From positions 1 through 37,169 of the forward strand of contig JAGXHE010000047.1 of assembly GCA_024636445.1 (NCBI GenBank): DNA of 37,169 nt, given 5' to 3'. Positions 1 to 9,613 of the stretch are shown here, piece by piece. The notes beneath the pieces were generated by a model. It was given only the letters and a program-made list of their open reading frames with translations, was not told the DNA's origin and made no database searches. Source of the stretch: Sulfitobacter sp. Its GTDB lineage: Bacteria; Pseudomonadota; Alphaproteobacteria; Rhodobacterales; Rhodobacteraceae. Positions within the stretch are counted from its first letter, which is position 1, and each line of letters starts with the position of its first letter. The position numbers and the translations under genes are program-made.

Positions 1-823
1 CGGCGGCGGTGGCGTCGCCAGTGTTGATCATGAAGTTGGAATGTTTGGGGCTCATTTGTGCGCCGCCCAGAGTGGTCCCGCGAAGCCCTGCGTCGTCGAT
101 CACCTTCCACGCCTTGAGATCATGCACGTCATCCGAGCGGCCTGTCGAAGAATACCCGGCAGGGTTGCGGAATGTCGATCCGGCGCTGCGGTCCCTGGTG
201 GGCTGGGTCTCGTCGCGTTTCTGCAATTGCGCGGTCATGCGGTCGTGCAGTGCTGCCGGATCGCCTGAGGGGCCGCGCAATGTCGCCTCGATCAGTACGG
301 CACCGTCTGGCAAATCGCTTTGACGGTAGGCGAAATTCATCTGCTCACGCGTCAGTGTCACCACCTTGCCCGAGCGCAGCACAGCGCGTGCGGATTGGAA
401 CACATCCGCCGTATAGCTGCCGTAGCAGCCTGCGTTCATCCGCACGGCGCCGCCGATGCTGCCCGGAATGGTGCGCAGGAATGTAAGATCAACGCCCGCA
501 TCGGCTGCCTTGCGGGCCACATGGGCGTCGAGCGCTGCCGCCCCTGCGGTGACGGTGCAGCCCTCGACGGTGATCCCGTTGAAGCCACGCCCCAGCCGGA
601 TCACCACGGCACGCAGGCCGCCATCGCGCACGATCAGGTTGCTGCCGACGCCCATCGGGAACACTTCGATGGCGTCGGGCAAGGCTGCCAGAAACTGCGC
701 CAGATCGTCCACATCCGCAGGCTGGAACAGCCAGTCGGCAGGTCCGCCCACGCGCAGCCACGTCAGATCGCTGAGGGCGCGGTTGGGGGTCAGCTTGCCC
801 CGGACGGGCGGAAGATCGGTCAT
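1..823 (-). CDS. murB: UDP-N-acetylenolpyruvoylglucosamine reductase, 3' end cut by window
   Basis: FAD-dependent, NADPH-using cytosolic reductase that turns UDP-GlcNAc-enolpyruvate into UDP-MurNAc, the second committed peptidoglycan step. Reading the minus strand from the ATG at 823 gives an open frame to the window edge (274 codons), beginning [14 protein letters not shown]. Visible MurB signatures are the FAD-binding [14 protein letters not shown], then [18 protein letters not shown], and the substrate/catalytic GSTFRNP containing the serine proton donor. The frame ends near [14 protein letters not shown], so the last part of the C-terminal domain, with the catalytic glutamate, lies outside the window. 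The start is 1 base beyond the stop of the small membrane protein gene, so it belongs to the murC-DUF2484 operon. The family assignment is secure; the gene is incomplete only because of the window limit. Confidence 0.95.
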   Translation of the reverse strand, partial: MTDLPPVRGKLTPNRALSDLTWLRVGGPADWLFQPADVDDLAQFLAALPDAIEVFPMGVGSNLIVRDGGLRAVVIRLGRGFNGITVEGCTVTAGAAALDAHVARKAADAGVDLTFLRTIPGSIGGAVRMNAGCYGSYTADVFQSARAVLRSGKVVTLTREQMNFAYRQSDLPDGAVLIEATLRGPSGDPAALHDRMTAQLQKRDETQPTRDRSAGSTFRNPAGYSSTGRSDDVHDLKAWKVIDDAGLRGTTLGGAQMSPKHSNFMINTGDATAA

Positions 824-824
824 G

Positions 825-1091
825 TCACCCTCGGGTGTTGCGGGTCAGAAAGCGGTGGATGATCCACCCCATACCAAAACAGGCGCACAGAAACAGGCCC
901 ATTGCCAGCAAGGCCATCACCACGGTGGTGGTATAGGGCGGCACGCCCAACGCCAGCCACAGCAACGCGGCGATGATCGCCAGCGACACCGGCACATAGT
1001 AGAGGTAGACGCGAATATAACCGCACAGCCCCAGATACATCGCCACCGCCCCCAGCACCAAGGGCGGAAGAAAGGCCGAGACAAATGTCAT
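825..1091 (-). CDS. small hydrophobic membrane protein of unknown function
   Basis: An 88-residue, very hydrophobic protein starting [20 protein letters not shown]. Two or three membrane segments are visible, roughly residues 5-25, 32-50 and 55-78, followed by a short basic tail ([10 protein letters not shown]). I do not recognise a family. Its ATG overlaps the stop of the upstream DUF2484 gene by four bases (ATGA), and its own stop lies 1 base before the murB start, so it is almost certainly co-translated between the DUF2484 genes and murB. The ATG at 1091 is chosen because of that ATGA junction and because the frame upstream of it is only a shadow of the DUF2484 gene. A cell-envelope role is inference from position only. 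Confidence 0.7.
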   Translation of the reverse strand: MTFVSAFLPPLVLGAVAMYLGLCGYIRVYLYYVPVSLAIIAALLWLALGVPPYTTTVVMALLAMGLFLCACFGMGWIIHRFLTRNTRG

Positions 1092-1339
1092 TCGCCCAGC
1101 ATCCGGCTGCGCGCCCAGCGGCTGAAATAGATCACCGGCCAGCGCAGGATCGACATGCCGGCGGCCAGCACCAGCAGACCGACCCAGGGGCCGTTCTGCA
1201 TGGTGACGTAGCCCAGGATCGGGATGCCGAAGGCGATCAGCACATAGGCGACGCGCCAGTGGTAATCGCGGCTGGGGGTTATGGCGATCAGGTTGGCGGC
1301 CAATGCCCAGAGGCAGGCGCATATCAGGGAAAGTGTCAT
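1088..1339 (-). CDS. DUF2484 family membrane protein, second tandem copy
   Basis: An 83-residue small membrane protein with three likely membrane segments, starting [20 protein letters not shown]. It aligns along its whole length with the neighbouring DUF2484 protein: the same MTL start, an SRDYHWRVAYVL stretch matching [12 protein letters not shown], and a closing motif MSILRWPVIYFSRWARSR matching [20 protein letters not shown]2484 is a small family known from Rhodobacterales, usually next to murB and murC; its function is unknown. This copy has diverged more from the family pattern than the copy at 1336-1590. Both junctions are four-base ATGA overlaps, so the two copies appear to be a tandem duplication kept in one coupled transcript. 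Confidence 0.75.
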   Translation of the reverse strand: MTLSLICACLWALAANLIAITPSRDYHWRVAYVLIAFGIPILGYVTMQNGPWVGLLVLAAGMSILRWPVIYFSRWARSRMLGE

Positions 1340-1590
1340 GATTCAGGAAGCTCCGGTCGTTGCCCCCTCAGGCGTGCGTAGAAATAGAGCAGCGGGTTGC
1401 GAAACATCGAAACAAAGGCAGCGAGCGCCAGCAGGCCCGCCCACCATGCGACCTGCATCCAGATCATCCCGATCAGAACCGGGGCCGCAATCAACAATGC
1501 AACGCCGGGTACATATTGGCGTCGCATCGGCAGCATCGCCACGAGGGCCGCAGCAATGACCCATGCGGCAGAGATCCATACCAGCGTCAC
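1336..1590 (-). CDS. DUF2484 family membrane protein, first tandem copy
   Basis: An 84-residue small integral membrane protein, starting [20 protein letters not shown] and showing the family's MLPMRRQY element after the first membrane segment, then two more hydrophobic segments and the [16 protein letters not shown] end. Known of the family: DUF2484 proteins sit between murC and murB in Rhodobacterales dcw clusters and have no assigned function. The ATG at 1590 overlaps the murC stop by four bases (ATGA), and its stop overlaps the start of the next DUF2484 copy in the same way. Its position suggests a peptidoglycan-linked or divisome-linked role, which is inference. The family call is firm, the function unknown. 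Confidence 0.85.
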   Translation of the reverse strand: MTLVWISAAWVIAAALVAMLPMRRQYVPGVALLIAAPVLIGMIWMQVAWWAGLLALAAFVSMFRNPLLYFYARLRGQRPELPES

Positions 1591-2993
1591 GCCGCGCCCT
1601 TTTGCAACCGGCTTGGCAAGGCGTTGGCCCAGGCGCTGATCGTCCCTGCCCCAAGGCAGACGACCATGTCGCCGGGGCGCGCGTTTTCACGCACCAGACG
1701 TTCCAGATCATCCTCGTCCAGAACGGCAAAGGCATGGCGGTGGCCGCTGCGGATCAGACCGGCCACCAGATCATCGCGCGACGCGCCCGGTATGGGCTGT
1801 TCGCCCGCGGCGTAGACCTCGGCAATGCCGACCACATCGGCATCGTTGAAACAGGTGCAGAATGCGTCGAAGTGATGCGACAGACGCGAATAGCGGTGCG
1901 GCTGATGCACGGCGATCACCCGGCCTTCGGTTGCCTGACGGGCGGCGCGCAGCACGGCGGCGATCTCGACCGGATGGTGGCCGTAGTCGTCGATGATGGT
2001 CACACCGTTCACTGTGCCTACACGGGTAAAGCGGCGGTTGACGCCGCCGAAGTTGGCCAGCGCCTTGCGGATCTCGGCGCTTTTCATGCCCAGATGCCGC
2101 GCCACGGCGATGGCCGACAGCGCGTTCGAGACGTTGTGATCGCCGGGCATCGGCAGGGTGCAGCCTTCGATCACCTTGTCTTCGGCGCGCAGCACCACGT
2201 CGAAATGGGCGACGCCGTTTTCGTAGGTCAGATTGATCGCGCGCACGTCGGCCTGCGCGTTGAAGCCATAGGTGGTGACGCGGCGGTCGGTCAGCTTGCC
2301 CACAAGACTTTGCACATCCGGGTCATCGGTGCAGCACACTGCCAGCCCGTAGAACGGAATGTTCGAGACGAAGTCGAGGAACCCCTTGTGCAGGTTCTCT
2401 TCGGTGCCCCAATGCTCCATGTGCTCGGGGTCGATGTTGGTGACGATGGCAATGGTTGCGGGCAGCCGGTTGAAGGTGCCGTCGCTTTCGTCCGCCTCGA
2501 CGACCATCCACTCGCCCTCGCCCTTGCGGGCATTGCTGCCATAGGCGTGGATGACGCCGCCGTTGACGACCGTGGGGTCGAACTTGCCCTCGTCCAGCAA
2601 GGCCGCGACCATCGTGGTCGTCGTGGTCTTGCCGTGGGTGCCCGCGACGGCGATGTTGGATTTCAGCCGCATCAGTTCGGCCAGCATCTCGGCGCGGCGC
2701 ACGATGGGCAGACCGCGCGCGCGGGCTGCGTCCAGTTCGGCATTGCCCGACTTGATCGCGGACGAGATGACGACCACCTGCGCATCGGCGATGTTTTCGG
2801 CGCGCTGACCTTCGAAGATATGCGCGCCGAGCTCTTGCAGACGGTCGGTGATCTTCGAGGTCTTCAGGTCCGAGCCCTGCACCACATAGCCGTGGTTCAG
2901 CAGCACTTCGGCGATGCCCGACATGCCGATACCGCCGATGCCGACGAAATGGATGGGGCCGACGTCACCGGGCAGTTTTGTGGCAGCGTTCAT
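1587..2993 (-). CDS. murC: UDP-N-acetylmuramate--L-alanine ligase
   Basis: Cytosolic ATP-dependent ligase adding L-alanine to UDP-MurNAc, the first stem-peptide step. The 468-residue length is normal for the family. An N-terminal Rossmann-type UDP-binding motif ([16 protein letters not shown], residues 15-30) is followed by the Mur-ligase ATP loop [11 protein letters not shown] (about 117-127), then the central ligase domain with EADESDGTF and [11 protein letters not shown], and a C-terminal domain with [11 protein letters not shown] and HQPHRYSR. The last four bases of murG overlap its start (ATGA at 2990-2993), and its own stop overlaps the first DUF2484 gene, so it is translationally coupled on both sides in the dcw operon. 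Confidence 0.98.
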   Translation of the reverse strand: MNAATKLPGDVGPIHFVGIGGIGMSGIAEVLLNHGYVVQGSDLKTSKITDRLQELGAHIFEGQRAENIADAQVVVISSAIKSGNAELDAARARGLPIVRRAEMLAELMRLKSNIAVAGTHGKTTTTTMVAALLDEGKFDPTVVNGGVIHAYGSNARKGEGEWMVVEADESDGTFNRLPATIAIVTNIDPEHMEHWGTEENLHKGFLDFVSNIPFYGLAVCCTDDPDVQSLVGKLTDRRVTTYGFNAQADVRAINLTYENGVAHFDVVLRAEDKVIEGCTLPMPGDHNVSNALSAIAVARHLGMKSAEIRKALANFGGVNRRFTRVGTVNGVTIIDDYGHHPVEIAAVLRAARQATEGRVIAVHQPHRYSRLSHHFDAFCTCFNDADVVGIAEVYAAGEQPIPGASRDDLVAGLIRSGHRHAFAVLDEDDLERLVRENARPGDMVVCLGAGTISAWANALPSRLQKGAA

Positions 2994-4090
2994 TCTTGTG
3001 TCTCCTTGCCGGCAAGCGTTTCGACCATCACGGCCAGTTCAAGTGCTGCCGCAGGTTTGGCGTGTCCGTGCGCGGCGGAGGCCATTTGCAATGCTCCGCT
3101 GGGATTGTCCAGCACAGCGTAGATCTGTTCCGCGAGGGCATCCGGGGTCAGCGCATCTTCGGGGATCAGGATCGCAGCGCCCGCATCGACCAGCCCGCGT
3201 GCGTTGGCGGTCTGGTGGTCGCCGGTGGCGGCAGCGTACGGGATCAGGATCGACGGGCGGCCGATCACGCCGATGTCGGCCACGGACGACGCACCAGAGC
3301 GCGAGATTACCAGCTGTGCTTCGGTCATGCGGCGGGGGACATCGTCAAAGAACGGCTGCACATCGGCGTCGACGCCCGATTGCGCGTAATATTCGGCGAC
3401 ACGTTCGAGATCTTCTTTGCGGGCCTGATGGCTGACACGGATGTTGCGCACCATCTCCATCGGCAGTTGCGCAATGGCGGGCGGCACCACGTCGCTGAGA
3501 ATACGCGCGCCCTGGCTGCCGCCGATCACCAGCAGTTCCATCGGGTAGTCGCCGGGCACGATGTAACCGGCCTCGGCGCGTTCCAGCACCGCGCGGCGCA
3601 CCGGATTGCCGACATAGTAGCCTTCGATGCCGTCAGGCAGGACTGTGGGCCAGGTGCCGCAGGCGACCGCGTGGACACGTTTGGCGAAAATCTGGTTCAC
3701 CCGCCCCAGCACACCGTTCTGTTCGTGGATCATGCGCGGAATACGCAGAACCGTCGCCGCCGACATTGCAGGGATCGACGGATAGCCGCCAAAGCCCACG
3801 ACCGCGTCCGGCTTGTCGCGCAGCATCCTGATGATCGCGCCGACGATGCCGCCTGCAATGCGAAACGGCACCAGCGCCTTGGCAAGCACGCCGCCGCGCG
3901 CAAAGGTGGCGCTGCTGATCTGTTCGATCTGGGTGGAGTGGGGAAAGCCACCGGTGTAGCGCGCGCCGCGCGCATCTGTTGACAGCTTGACCCGCCAGCC
4001 ACGGCGCAACATCTCTTCTGCCAGCGCCTGCGCGGGGAACATGTGTCCGCCCGTGCCACCGGCTGCAATCATCAACAGCGGCTGTTTCAT
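2990..4090 (-). CDS. murG: lipid II synthase, UDP-GlcNAc transferase
   Basis: Membrane-associated GT28 glycosyltransferase that adds GlcNAc to lipid I on the inner face of the cytoplasmic membrane, giving lipid II. The chosen start is the ATG at 4090, giving 366 residues beginning [20 protein letters not shown]; the glycine-rich GGTGGH loop (11-16) binds the diphosphate of the lipid substrate. Other MurG marks are [39 protein letters not shown] and the donor-site sequence [19 protein letters not shown]. The frame is open further upstream, but that part is only ftsW read in another frame. The start overlaps the ftsW stop (ATGA) and the stop overlaps the murC start. Confidence 0.97.
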   Translation of the reverse strand: MKQPLLMIAAGGTGGHMFPAQALAEEMLRRGWRVKLSTDARGARYTGGFPHSTQIEQISSATFARGGVLAKALVPFRIAGGIVGAIIRMLRDKPDAVVGFGGYPSIPAMSAATVLRIPRMIHEQNGVLGRVNQIFAKRVHAVACGTWPTVLPDGIEGYYVGNPVRRAVLERAEAGYIVPGDYPMELLVIGGSQGARILSDVVPPAIAQLPMEMVRNIRVSHQARKEDLERVAEYYAQSGVDADVQPFFDDVPRRMTEAQLVISRSGASSVADIGVIGRPSILIPYAAATGDHQTANARGLVDAGAAILIPEDALTPDALAEQIYAVLDNPSGALQMASAAHGHAKPAAALELAVMVETLAGKETQE

Positions 4091-5256
4091 CGGCCGCGGC
4101 TCCGTCCCAGCAGATCGCTGATCTCGCCTTGGGGGCGGTTGCGGGTAAAGGCCAGCAGCATCCCCAGCGCGATGCCCGAGGCAATCACCGACGATCCGCC
4201 ATAGCTGACAAAGGGCAATGTCATCCCCTTGGCGGGCAGCAACCGCACGGCCACGCCCATGTTGATCATCGCCTGAACGCCAAAGCTGCACGCAAGCCCG
4301 GTGCCCGCCAGACGGATGAACGGGTCACGCTCGCGCACCAGCCGCAGCAGCGACCGCACGACGACGGTGGTGTACAGCGTTATGATCACCAGCACGAGGA
4401 TCAGGCCATATTCTTCGGCGGCCACCGCGATGATAAAGTCGGTATGCGCGTCGGGCAGCGACCATTTCACTTCGCCCTCGCCGACGCCGACACCAAACAG
4501 GCCACCTTCGCGGATCGCGTTGGTGGCATAACCCAGCTGCGTGGTCGGATCGACATCGGGGCTGAGAAATCCGTCAATCCGGCGTGCGAAGTGTTCGGAG
4601 TTGGAATAGGCAACCGAACCTGCAAACACCACCATGCCCGCCATGCCCACCAACAGCAGCATCGGCGCACCAGCGACAAAATACATCACGCCCCAGCTGA
4701 ACAGCACCAGACAGGCCTGACCAAAGTCGGGCTGCAAGGCCAGCATCAGCACGATGCTTATGCAAAGCACAAAGGACCACATCCGCCCCGGAGGGCCGTT
4801 GAGATCCTGCCCTGCGGCCATCATCCATGCGGCGACGACGACAAAACCCGGTTTGAGAAATTCCGAAGGCTGCACGCTGGCGAAGCCGAGCGAAAACCAC
4901 CGGGTCGCGCCCTTGCCGAAATCGGTGCCGAAAAACGGCAGGAACATCAGCGCCACGAATGTCACAAGGAAGCCCAGGACCGCCAGACGACGCACCATCA
5001 CCGGCGTCATCATCGAGGTCAGCATCATGGCAATCAGCGCGAAACAGCCGAAAAACGCCTGTCGCTGCACGTAGTGGAAGGCTTCGAACCCGTTTTTGGC
5101 GGCCAGAGGGGGCGACGCGGCCAGCCCCAGAAGCAATCCGATCGTGAACAGGATCAGAACGCAGGACATCGACCACATGTCGATGGTACGCCACCATTTC
5201 GGCAGAATCGGCTCGCTGTTGCGCACCGGTGCTGCACCATACACCATTTCTGTCAT
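4087..5256 (-). CDS. ftsW: septal peptidoglycan polymerase FtsW (SEDS family)
   Basis: Polytopic SEDS glycosyltransferase that polymerises lipid II at the division septum together with FtsI. With the start at 5256 it has 389 residues, beginning [20 protein letters not shown], with a cytoplasmic N-terminus and about ten membrane segments. SEDS signatures include [20 protein letters not shown], the LQPDFGQ motif, [24 protein letters not shown] and [15 protein letters not shown] purine-rich site (AGGCGG) lies about 8 bases before this ATG; an in-frame ATG further upstream at 5328 has a low-complexity leader and is less likely. Its stop overlaps the murG start. Upstream is a 136-base gap and then the redoxin gene, so ftsW probably starts a transcript separate from mraZ-murD. 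Confidence 0.96.
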   Translation of the reverse strand: MTEMVYGAAPVRNSEPILPKWWRTIDMWSMSCVLILFTIGLLLGLAASPPLAAKNGFEAFHYVQRQAFFGCFALIAMMLTSMMTPVMVRRLAVLGFLVTFVALMFLPFFGTDFGKGATRWFSLGFASVQPSEFLKPGFVVVAAWMMAAGQDLNGPPGRMWSFVLCISIVLMLALQPDFGQACLVLFSWGVMYFVAGAPMLLLVGMAGMVVFAGSVAYSNSEHFARRIDGFLSPDVDPTTQLGYATNAIREGGLFGVGVGEGEVKWSLPDAHTDFIIAVAAEEYGLILVLVIITLYTTVVVRSLLRLVRERDPFIRLAGTGLACSFGVQAMINMGVAVRLLPAKGMTLPFVSYGGSSVIASGIALGMLLAFTRNRPQGEISDLLGRSRGR

Positions 5257-5392
5257 GTCAAACCGCCTAGAACTGCCTCTGGTCGCCCCTTTGCGGGGTC
5301 TGGGGGCTATCATAGCGGGAAAAGTCACTGCGGGCTAGTGGGTTTCAGCCCTGCCCGTCACTGTTCAGGGTCACTGGGCAGAGGCGTGCCGA

Positions 5393-5920
5393 TCAATCTC
5401 GGGAGCGGGTGCCGCGGATCGGGTAATTCTTTTCGCGCACGAACGTCAGACCGCGCAGCAACGCATCCAGATCGGGGCGTGCAAAGGGCGCGTTCGACAC
5501 ATCGACGATCTGCAGTTTGCCCTGGGCATTGACCACGAACAATCCCGGCTCGGAGAACGGCTGATCGGTCTCTTGCGGGCTGCGCGGGTCCGAGACATAC
5601 AGACCCAACTGCGCCATCTGCTCAAGGCTCAGGCCATAGGCAACAGGCAGTTCAAGCGATTGATCATCAACCATCTGCTTGGCCTTGCCCAACGGATCGC
5701 CGGAAACGACGATGATGTCCACGCCCAGATCGTAAAACGCCGATGCCATTTCCTGCAGTTGCGACAGATATTTCTTGCAGATCGGGCAGTGCAGCCCGCG
5801 ATAGGCCACCACCATTTGCCAGTCATGGCCCGAATGCGGCTTGCCCAGCGTGCGGGTGGCACCGCCGACTGTGGGCAGTTGGATCTGGGGAAACGGGGTT
5901 CCTGCATCAAGCGCGTTCAT
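5393..5920 (-). CDS. peroxiredoxin-like (AhpC/TSA redoxin) protein
   Basis: A 175-residue thioredoxin-fold protein of the AhpC/TSA redoxin group, probably cytosolic, with no signal peptide. After the first strands (residues 35-43, MVVAYRGLH) comes a CPIC motif (Cys45 and Cys48) followed by KKYLSQLQEMASAFYDLGVD, typical of redoxins, then IIVVSGDP and SEPGLFVVNAQGKLQIVDV. Classic peroxiredoxins have a T/S-x-x-C site; here the CxxC site at the helix start is more thioredoxin-like, so thiol reductase or peroxidase activity is inferred rather than certain. A clear ribosome site (AAAGGA, about 7 bases upstream) fixes the start. It is divergent from the flavoprotein gene at 6031 and lies upstream of ftsW on the same strand, an unusual guest inside a dcw cluster. 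Confidence 0.85.
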   Translation of the reverse strand: MNALDAGTPFPQIQLPTVGGATRTLGKPHSGHDWQMVVAYRGLHCPICKKYLSQLQEMASAFYDLGVDIIVVSGDPLGKAKQMVDDQSLELPVAYGLSLEQMAQLGLYVSDPRSPQETDQPFSEPGLFVVNAQGKLQIVDVSNAPFARPDLDALLRGLTFVREKNYPIRGTRSRD

Positions 5921-6030
5921 GGGGGGTCCTTTCAGAATTGCGTTGTGTCCTACCTACGCCCTAAGCGGGGCACGTCAAAGGGGATCAGCAGTTTCTTGAC
6001 CATACCCGCACAATCAGGCAGGGCAGTGCG

Positions 6031-7209
6031 ATGCAAATCGACACTTTGATCATAGGCGCAGGTGCCGCCGGAATGATGTGCGCCGCCCACGCGGGCGGGC
6101 GTGTCATGGTGGTCGACCATGCCAAGGCACCGGGCGAGAAGATCCGCATCTCGGGCGGGGGGCGGTGCAATTTCACCAATATGTATTGCGATCCGAATGC
6201 GTTCATCTCGCGCAATCCGCATTTCGCCAAATCGGCGCTGGCGCGGTATACGCAGTGGGATTTCATTGATCTGATCGACCGGCATGGCATTGCGTGGCAC
6301 GAAAAGACGCTGGGGCAGTTGTTCTGCGACGGCTCGGCCAAGCAGATCGTGGCGATGCTGACCGGGATGATGGCCGATGTGGGTGTCACCCTGCATCTGC
6401 AAACCTCGGTCGCGCATGTTGCAAAGTCCGAAGCCGGGTTCGAAGTGGCCTTGCAAACGCCTGAAGGTGCGTTGCACGTGCAGACGCGGCAGCTGGTGCT
6501 GGCCTCGGGCGGCAAGTCGATCCCGAAGATGGGTGCGACGGGCCTTGCCTATGATATCGCGCGGCAGTTCGGTCTGCCCCTGACCGAAACACGGCCCGCG
6601 CTGGTGCCCTTCACCTTTGCAGAAGGGCGTTTTGTTCCGCTGGCAGGCGTTGCTGCACCCTCGCGGATGGTGGCGGACGGGCCCGCCTTTGACGAGGCGG
6701 TGCTGTTCACCCATCGCGGGCTGTCCGGCCCTGCGGTGCTGCAGGTGTCGAGCTATTGGCATGAGGGTGAAGCCGTCACGCTGAACCTGGACCCGCAGAA
6801 TTCCATCGCCCCTGCCCTGCGCGCGCAGCGCCAGCAGTACGGGCGGCGCAACCTTACGACGGAACTGGCGACGCATCTGCCGTCACGGCTGGTGGAGTTC
6901 ATGAAAGACGACTGGGCGCTGGGTGGCAATCTGGCCGATCAGTCCGACACCCGCATCGACGCGCTGGTGGATCAGATCCAGAACTGGCGGCTGACGCCCA
7001 CCGGCACTGAAGGTTACCGCACCGCCGAAGTCACCCTTGGCGGTATCGACACCGATGCGCTGTCGTCAAAGACGATGCAGGCCAAGGACGTGCCCGGCCT
7101 TTATGTCATCGGTGAAGCGGTGGATGTGACCGGCTGGCTGGGCGGTTACAACTTTCAGTGGGCCTGGGCGTCGGGCATGGCGGCAGCGCGGGCGATTGCA
7201 ACCCGCTAG
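6031..7209 (+). CDS. NAD(P)/FAD-dependent oxidoreductase, BaiN/HI0933 family flavoprotein
   Basis: A 392-residue flavoprotein of the BaiN/HI0933-like family (reductases of poorly known substrates; BaiN itself acts on bile-acid enoyl steps, other members are uncharacterised). The N-terminal dinucleotide loop [12 protein letters not shown] (residues 7-18) is followed by the family hallmark [16 protein letters not shown], by [17 protein letters not shown] in the middle, and by the C-terminal FAD site [20 protein letters not shown]. The start at 6031 follows a purine-rich AGGGCAG. It is transcribed against the dcw genes and its stop shares the palindrome CTAG with the murD stop (7206-7209), so the two genes converge with a four-base overlap and no room for a terminator. 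The physiological substrate cannot be told from the sequence. Confidence 0.9.
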   Translation: MQIDTLIIGAGAAGMMCAAHAGGRVMVVDHAKAPGEKIRISGGGRCNFTNMYCDPNAFISRNPHFAKSALARYTQWDFIDLIDRHGIAWHEKTLGQLFCDGSAKQIVAMLTGMMADVGVTLHLQTSVAHVAKSEAGFEVALQTPEGALHVQTRQLVLASGGKSIPKMGATGLAYDIARQFGLPLTETRPALVPFTFAEGRFVPLAGVAAPSRMVADGPAFDEAVLFTHRGLSGPAVLQVSSYWHEGEAVTLNLDPQNSIAPALRAQRQQYGRRNLTTELATHLPSRLVEFMKDDWALGGNLADQSDTRIDALVDQIQNWRLTPTGTEGYRTAEVTLGGIDTDALSSKTMQAKDVPGLYVIGEAVDVTGWLGGYNFQWAWASGMAAARAIATR

Positions 7210-8627
7210 AGCGTTTCGAGCTGACCCAGACCCAGCCGGGCGCGGACCTCGGCCACGAAATCATCGCCGCGTTTTTCAAAGCTGTCGTATTGGTCGAAAC
7301 TGGCCGCAGCCGGTGCCAACAGCACGGTATCGCCCTTGTCGGCGTCGGCAATCGCGGCCTCGACCGCCTGTGCCATCGTAGTGCAAACCTGCGCCTCGGC
7401 GTCCAGCTGCACGGCAAATGCTGCAGCCTCGCGCCCGATCACATAGGCCTTCCTGACCGATCCCGACACAGCGTTCAGCGGACCAAGCCCACCCTCTTTT
7501 TGCAAGCCGCCACAGATCCAGCGGATGTTGCTGAACGCCTCAAGCGCCTTGACCGCGCTGTCGACATTGGTGGCCTTGCTGTCGTTCACGTAGGTCACAC
7601 CGTTCGCTTCGGCGATCAGCTGGCTGCGGTGCGGCAATCCGCCAAAGCTGTGGAACGCGGCCTCGATCACGCGCGGGGCCAATCCCAGCGACCGGCATGC
7701 GGCAAAGGCGGCGCAGGCGTTCTGGTGGTTGTGCGCGCCCGGCAATCCCTTGACGCTGCGCAGGTCGATGGACGCGACCTGTTTGCCCTTGCGGTATTCC
7801 GACAGGAAGCCTTTGCGCGCGAATATGTTCCAGCCGGGGCCTGCCAGCTTTTCGGCAACGGAAATGCGGATGATGCGGTCGTCGGTCGGCCCTTCGGCCA
7901 GTTGCCCCGCCAGAAAGCGCCCCTCGGGTTCGTCCACGCCGATCACCGCGCGGTCGGGGCCGCCTTCGGCAAACAGGCGGCGCTTGGCGGCGAAGTAGCC
8001 GCCCATCCCGGCGTGCCGGTCCAGATGGTCGGGGCTGAGGTTGGTGAACACGGCCACGTCGGGGGTCAGGCTGCGGGCCAGATCGGTCTGGTAGGATGAC
8101 AGCTCAAGCACCACCACACCGCCATCTTCGGGCGGGTCGATGTCCAGCACGCCGCGCCCGATGTTGCCCGCAAGCTGGCTCATGCGCCCCGCCTCGGTCA
8201 GGATGTGGTGGATCAGCGCCGATGTGGTCGATTTGCCGTTCGATCCGGTGATCGCGATCACCCGCGGGACCGTGTCAAAGGAATCCCACGCGCTGGTGGC
8301 GAAGCTTTGAAAGAACAGGCCGATGTCGTTGTCCACCGGCACACCTGCAGTCTGCGCGGCGGCGACGATGGTGTTGGGTGCGGGATACAGATGTGGAATG
8401 CCGGGGCTGACGATCAGCCGCGCGATGTCGTCGAATGCGTCGGGGTGGTGCAGGTCCTGAACGGTGAAACCTTCGACCTCGGCCTTTTCCCGCGCGTCCG
8501 GGTTGTCATCCCAGCAGACAGGCTTCGCATCACCTGCCGCCAGTGCGCGCGCGGCGGACAGACCGGACCGCCCAAGCCCCAGCACCGCCACTTTTGCACC
8601 CGCCAAACCCTGTACTGGAATCATCAC
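7206..8627 (-). CDS. murD: UDP-N-acetylmuramoyl-L-alanine--D-glutamate ligase
   Basis: Cytosolic ATP-dependent ligase that adds D-glutamate to UDP-MurNAc-L-Ala. The 473 residues show the N-terminal Rossmann-like [17 protein letters not shown] (13-29), the ATP loop [14 protein letters not shown] (125-138), the [13 protein letters not shown] motif of the central domain, GLPHRSQ, and the C-terminal [15 protein letters not shown]. Two successive ATG codons (8627 and 8624) could both be used. It is separated from its usual dcw neighbours by plus-strand glsA upstream and baiN downstream, so unlike in an intact cluster it must have its own promoter in the 70-base gap shared with glsA. Confidence 0.97.
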   Translation of the reverse strand: MMIPVQGLAGAKVAVLGLGRSGLSAARALAAGDAKPVCWDDNPDAREKAEVEGFTVQDLHHPDAFDDIARLIVSPGIPHLYPAPNTIVAAAQTAGVPVDNDIGLFFQSFATSAWDSFDTVPRVIAITGSNGKSTTSALIHHILTEAGRMSQLAGNIGRGVLDIDPPEDGGVVVLELSSYQTDLARSLTPDVAVFTNLSPDHLDRHAGMGGYFAAKRRLFAEGGPDRAVIGVDEPEGRFLAGQLAEGPTDDRIIRISVAEKLAGPGWNIFARKGFLSEYRKGKQVASIDLRSVKGLPGAHNHQNACAAFAACRSLGLAPRVIEAAFHSFGGLPHRSQLIAEANGVTYVNDSKATNVDSAVKALEAFSNIRWICGGLQKEGGLGPLNAVSGSVRKAYVIGREAAAFAVQLDAEAQVCTTMAQAVEAAIADADKGDTVLLAPAAASFDQYDSFEKRGDDFVAEVRARLGLGQLETL

Positions 8628-8697
8628 ATCGCCCCTGTTACCTGTGCGCCGCAGAATGGTCGCAATACGCGTCTTTCACAAGCCGGAGTGCCGCGAA

Positions 8698-9609
8698 ATG
8701 GCCGATCTTACCTCCATCCTGAAAAGGTTGGACAGCGATGCACGCGAAGCCTGCGATTGGGGTCAGGTCGCCCAGTATATTCCGCAGCTGGCAGACGTGG
8801 ACCCGGCGCAGTTCGCAATCTCGGTTGCGCTGTCCGATGGTCGCCTGCTTGAGGCCGGGGATTGTCAGGTGCCCTTTTCGGTCCAGTCGATCACCAAGGT
8901 GTTCACGCTGGCCATCGCATTGGGCCGCTCGGGCGATCAGCTGTGGACCCGCGTGGGCCGCGAGCCTTCGGGGCGGGCGTTCAACTCGATCGTACAACTG
9001 GAACAGGAAGACGGCCGCCCGCGCAATCCGTTCATCAACGCAGGCGCTATCGTGACCACCGACGCGGTGCTGGGCGCGCGCGCGCCGCGCGAAGCCTTGG
9101 GCGAAATCATCAGCTTCGTGCGTGCCGCCGCCGGATCGGACGAGATTTACATCAACGACGCGGTCGCCGCCTCGGAGACCGCCTATGGCCACCGCAACTT
9201 TGCGCTGGCGCATTTTCTGGCGTCCCGTGACAACCTGCTCAACAGTCCCGAAAAAGTGCTGGGCACCTATTTCCACCATTGCGCGCTGGAAATGACCACC
9301 GGTCAGTTGGCAATGGCGGGCCGCTTTCTGGTGGACGGGCCCGCGATGCCGCATCTGGTCTCGCCGCGCCGGATCAGGCGACTGAATGCGCTGATGCTGA
9401 CCTGCGGACACTATGACGGCTCAGGCGATTTCGCCTACCGCGTCGGCATCCCCGGCAAAAGCGGTGTCGGGGGCGGTATCTTGGCAATCGTTCCGGGGCA
9501 GGCCTCGATCGCGGTCTGGAGCCCCGGTCTTAATCGCTATGGCAACTCGCACCGGGGCACCGAGGCGCTGGCAAAGCTGACGACCGGCATGGGCTGGACG
9601 ATTTTCTAG
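8698..9609 (+). CDS. glsA: glutaminase
   Basis: Cytosolic glutaminase of the serine-dependent, beta-lactamase-like fold family, hydrolysing L-glutamine to glutamate and ammonia. With the ATG at 8698 the product is 303 residues, the family's normal size. It has the catalytic SxxK motif VQSITKVF (Ser64, Lys67), NPFINAGAIVTTDAV, the FALAHFLAS segment and the closing loop GKSGVGGGILAIVPG. A GGAG ribosome site about 9 bases upstream supports this start; the frame is open upstream, but that part overlaps murD. It is divergent from murD and convergent with mraY, with four bases between the stops. In related cell-wall clusters mraY is normally next to murD, so glsA is an insertion here. Confidence 0.93.
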   Translation: MADLTSILKRLDSDAREACDWGQVAQYIPQLADVDPAQFAISVALSDGRLLEAGDCQVPFSVQSITKVFTLAIALGRSGDQLWTRVGREPSGRAFNSIVQLEQEDGRPRNPFINAGAIVTTDAVLGARAPREALGEIISFVRAAAGSDEIYINDAVAASETAYGHRNFALAHFLASRDNLLNSPEKVLGTYFHHCALEMTTGQLAMAGRFLVDGPAMPHLVSPRRIRRLNALMLTCGHYDGSGDFAYRVGIPGKSGVGGGILAIVPGQASIAVWSPGLNRYGNSHRGTEALAKLTTGMGWTIF

Positions 9610-9613
9610 ACTG

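Noticed and set aside
1563-3122. 519-residue plus-strand open frame over murC
   Set aside because: Pure antisense shadow of murC caused by high GC codon bias; no family features or ribosome site.
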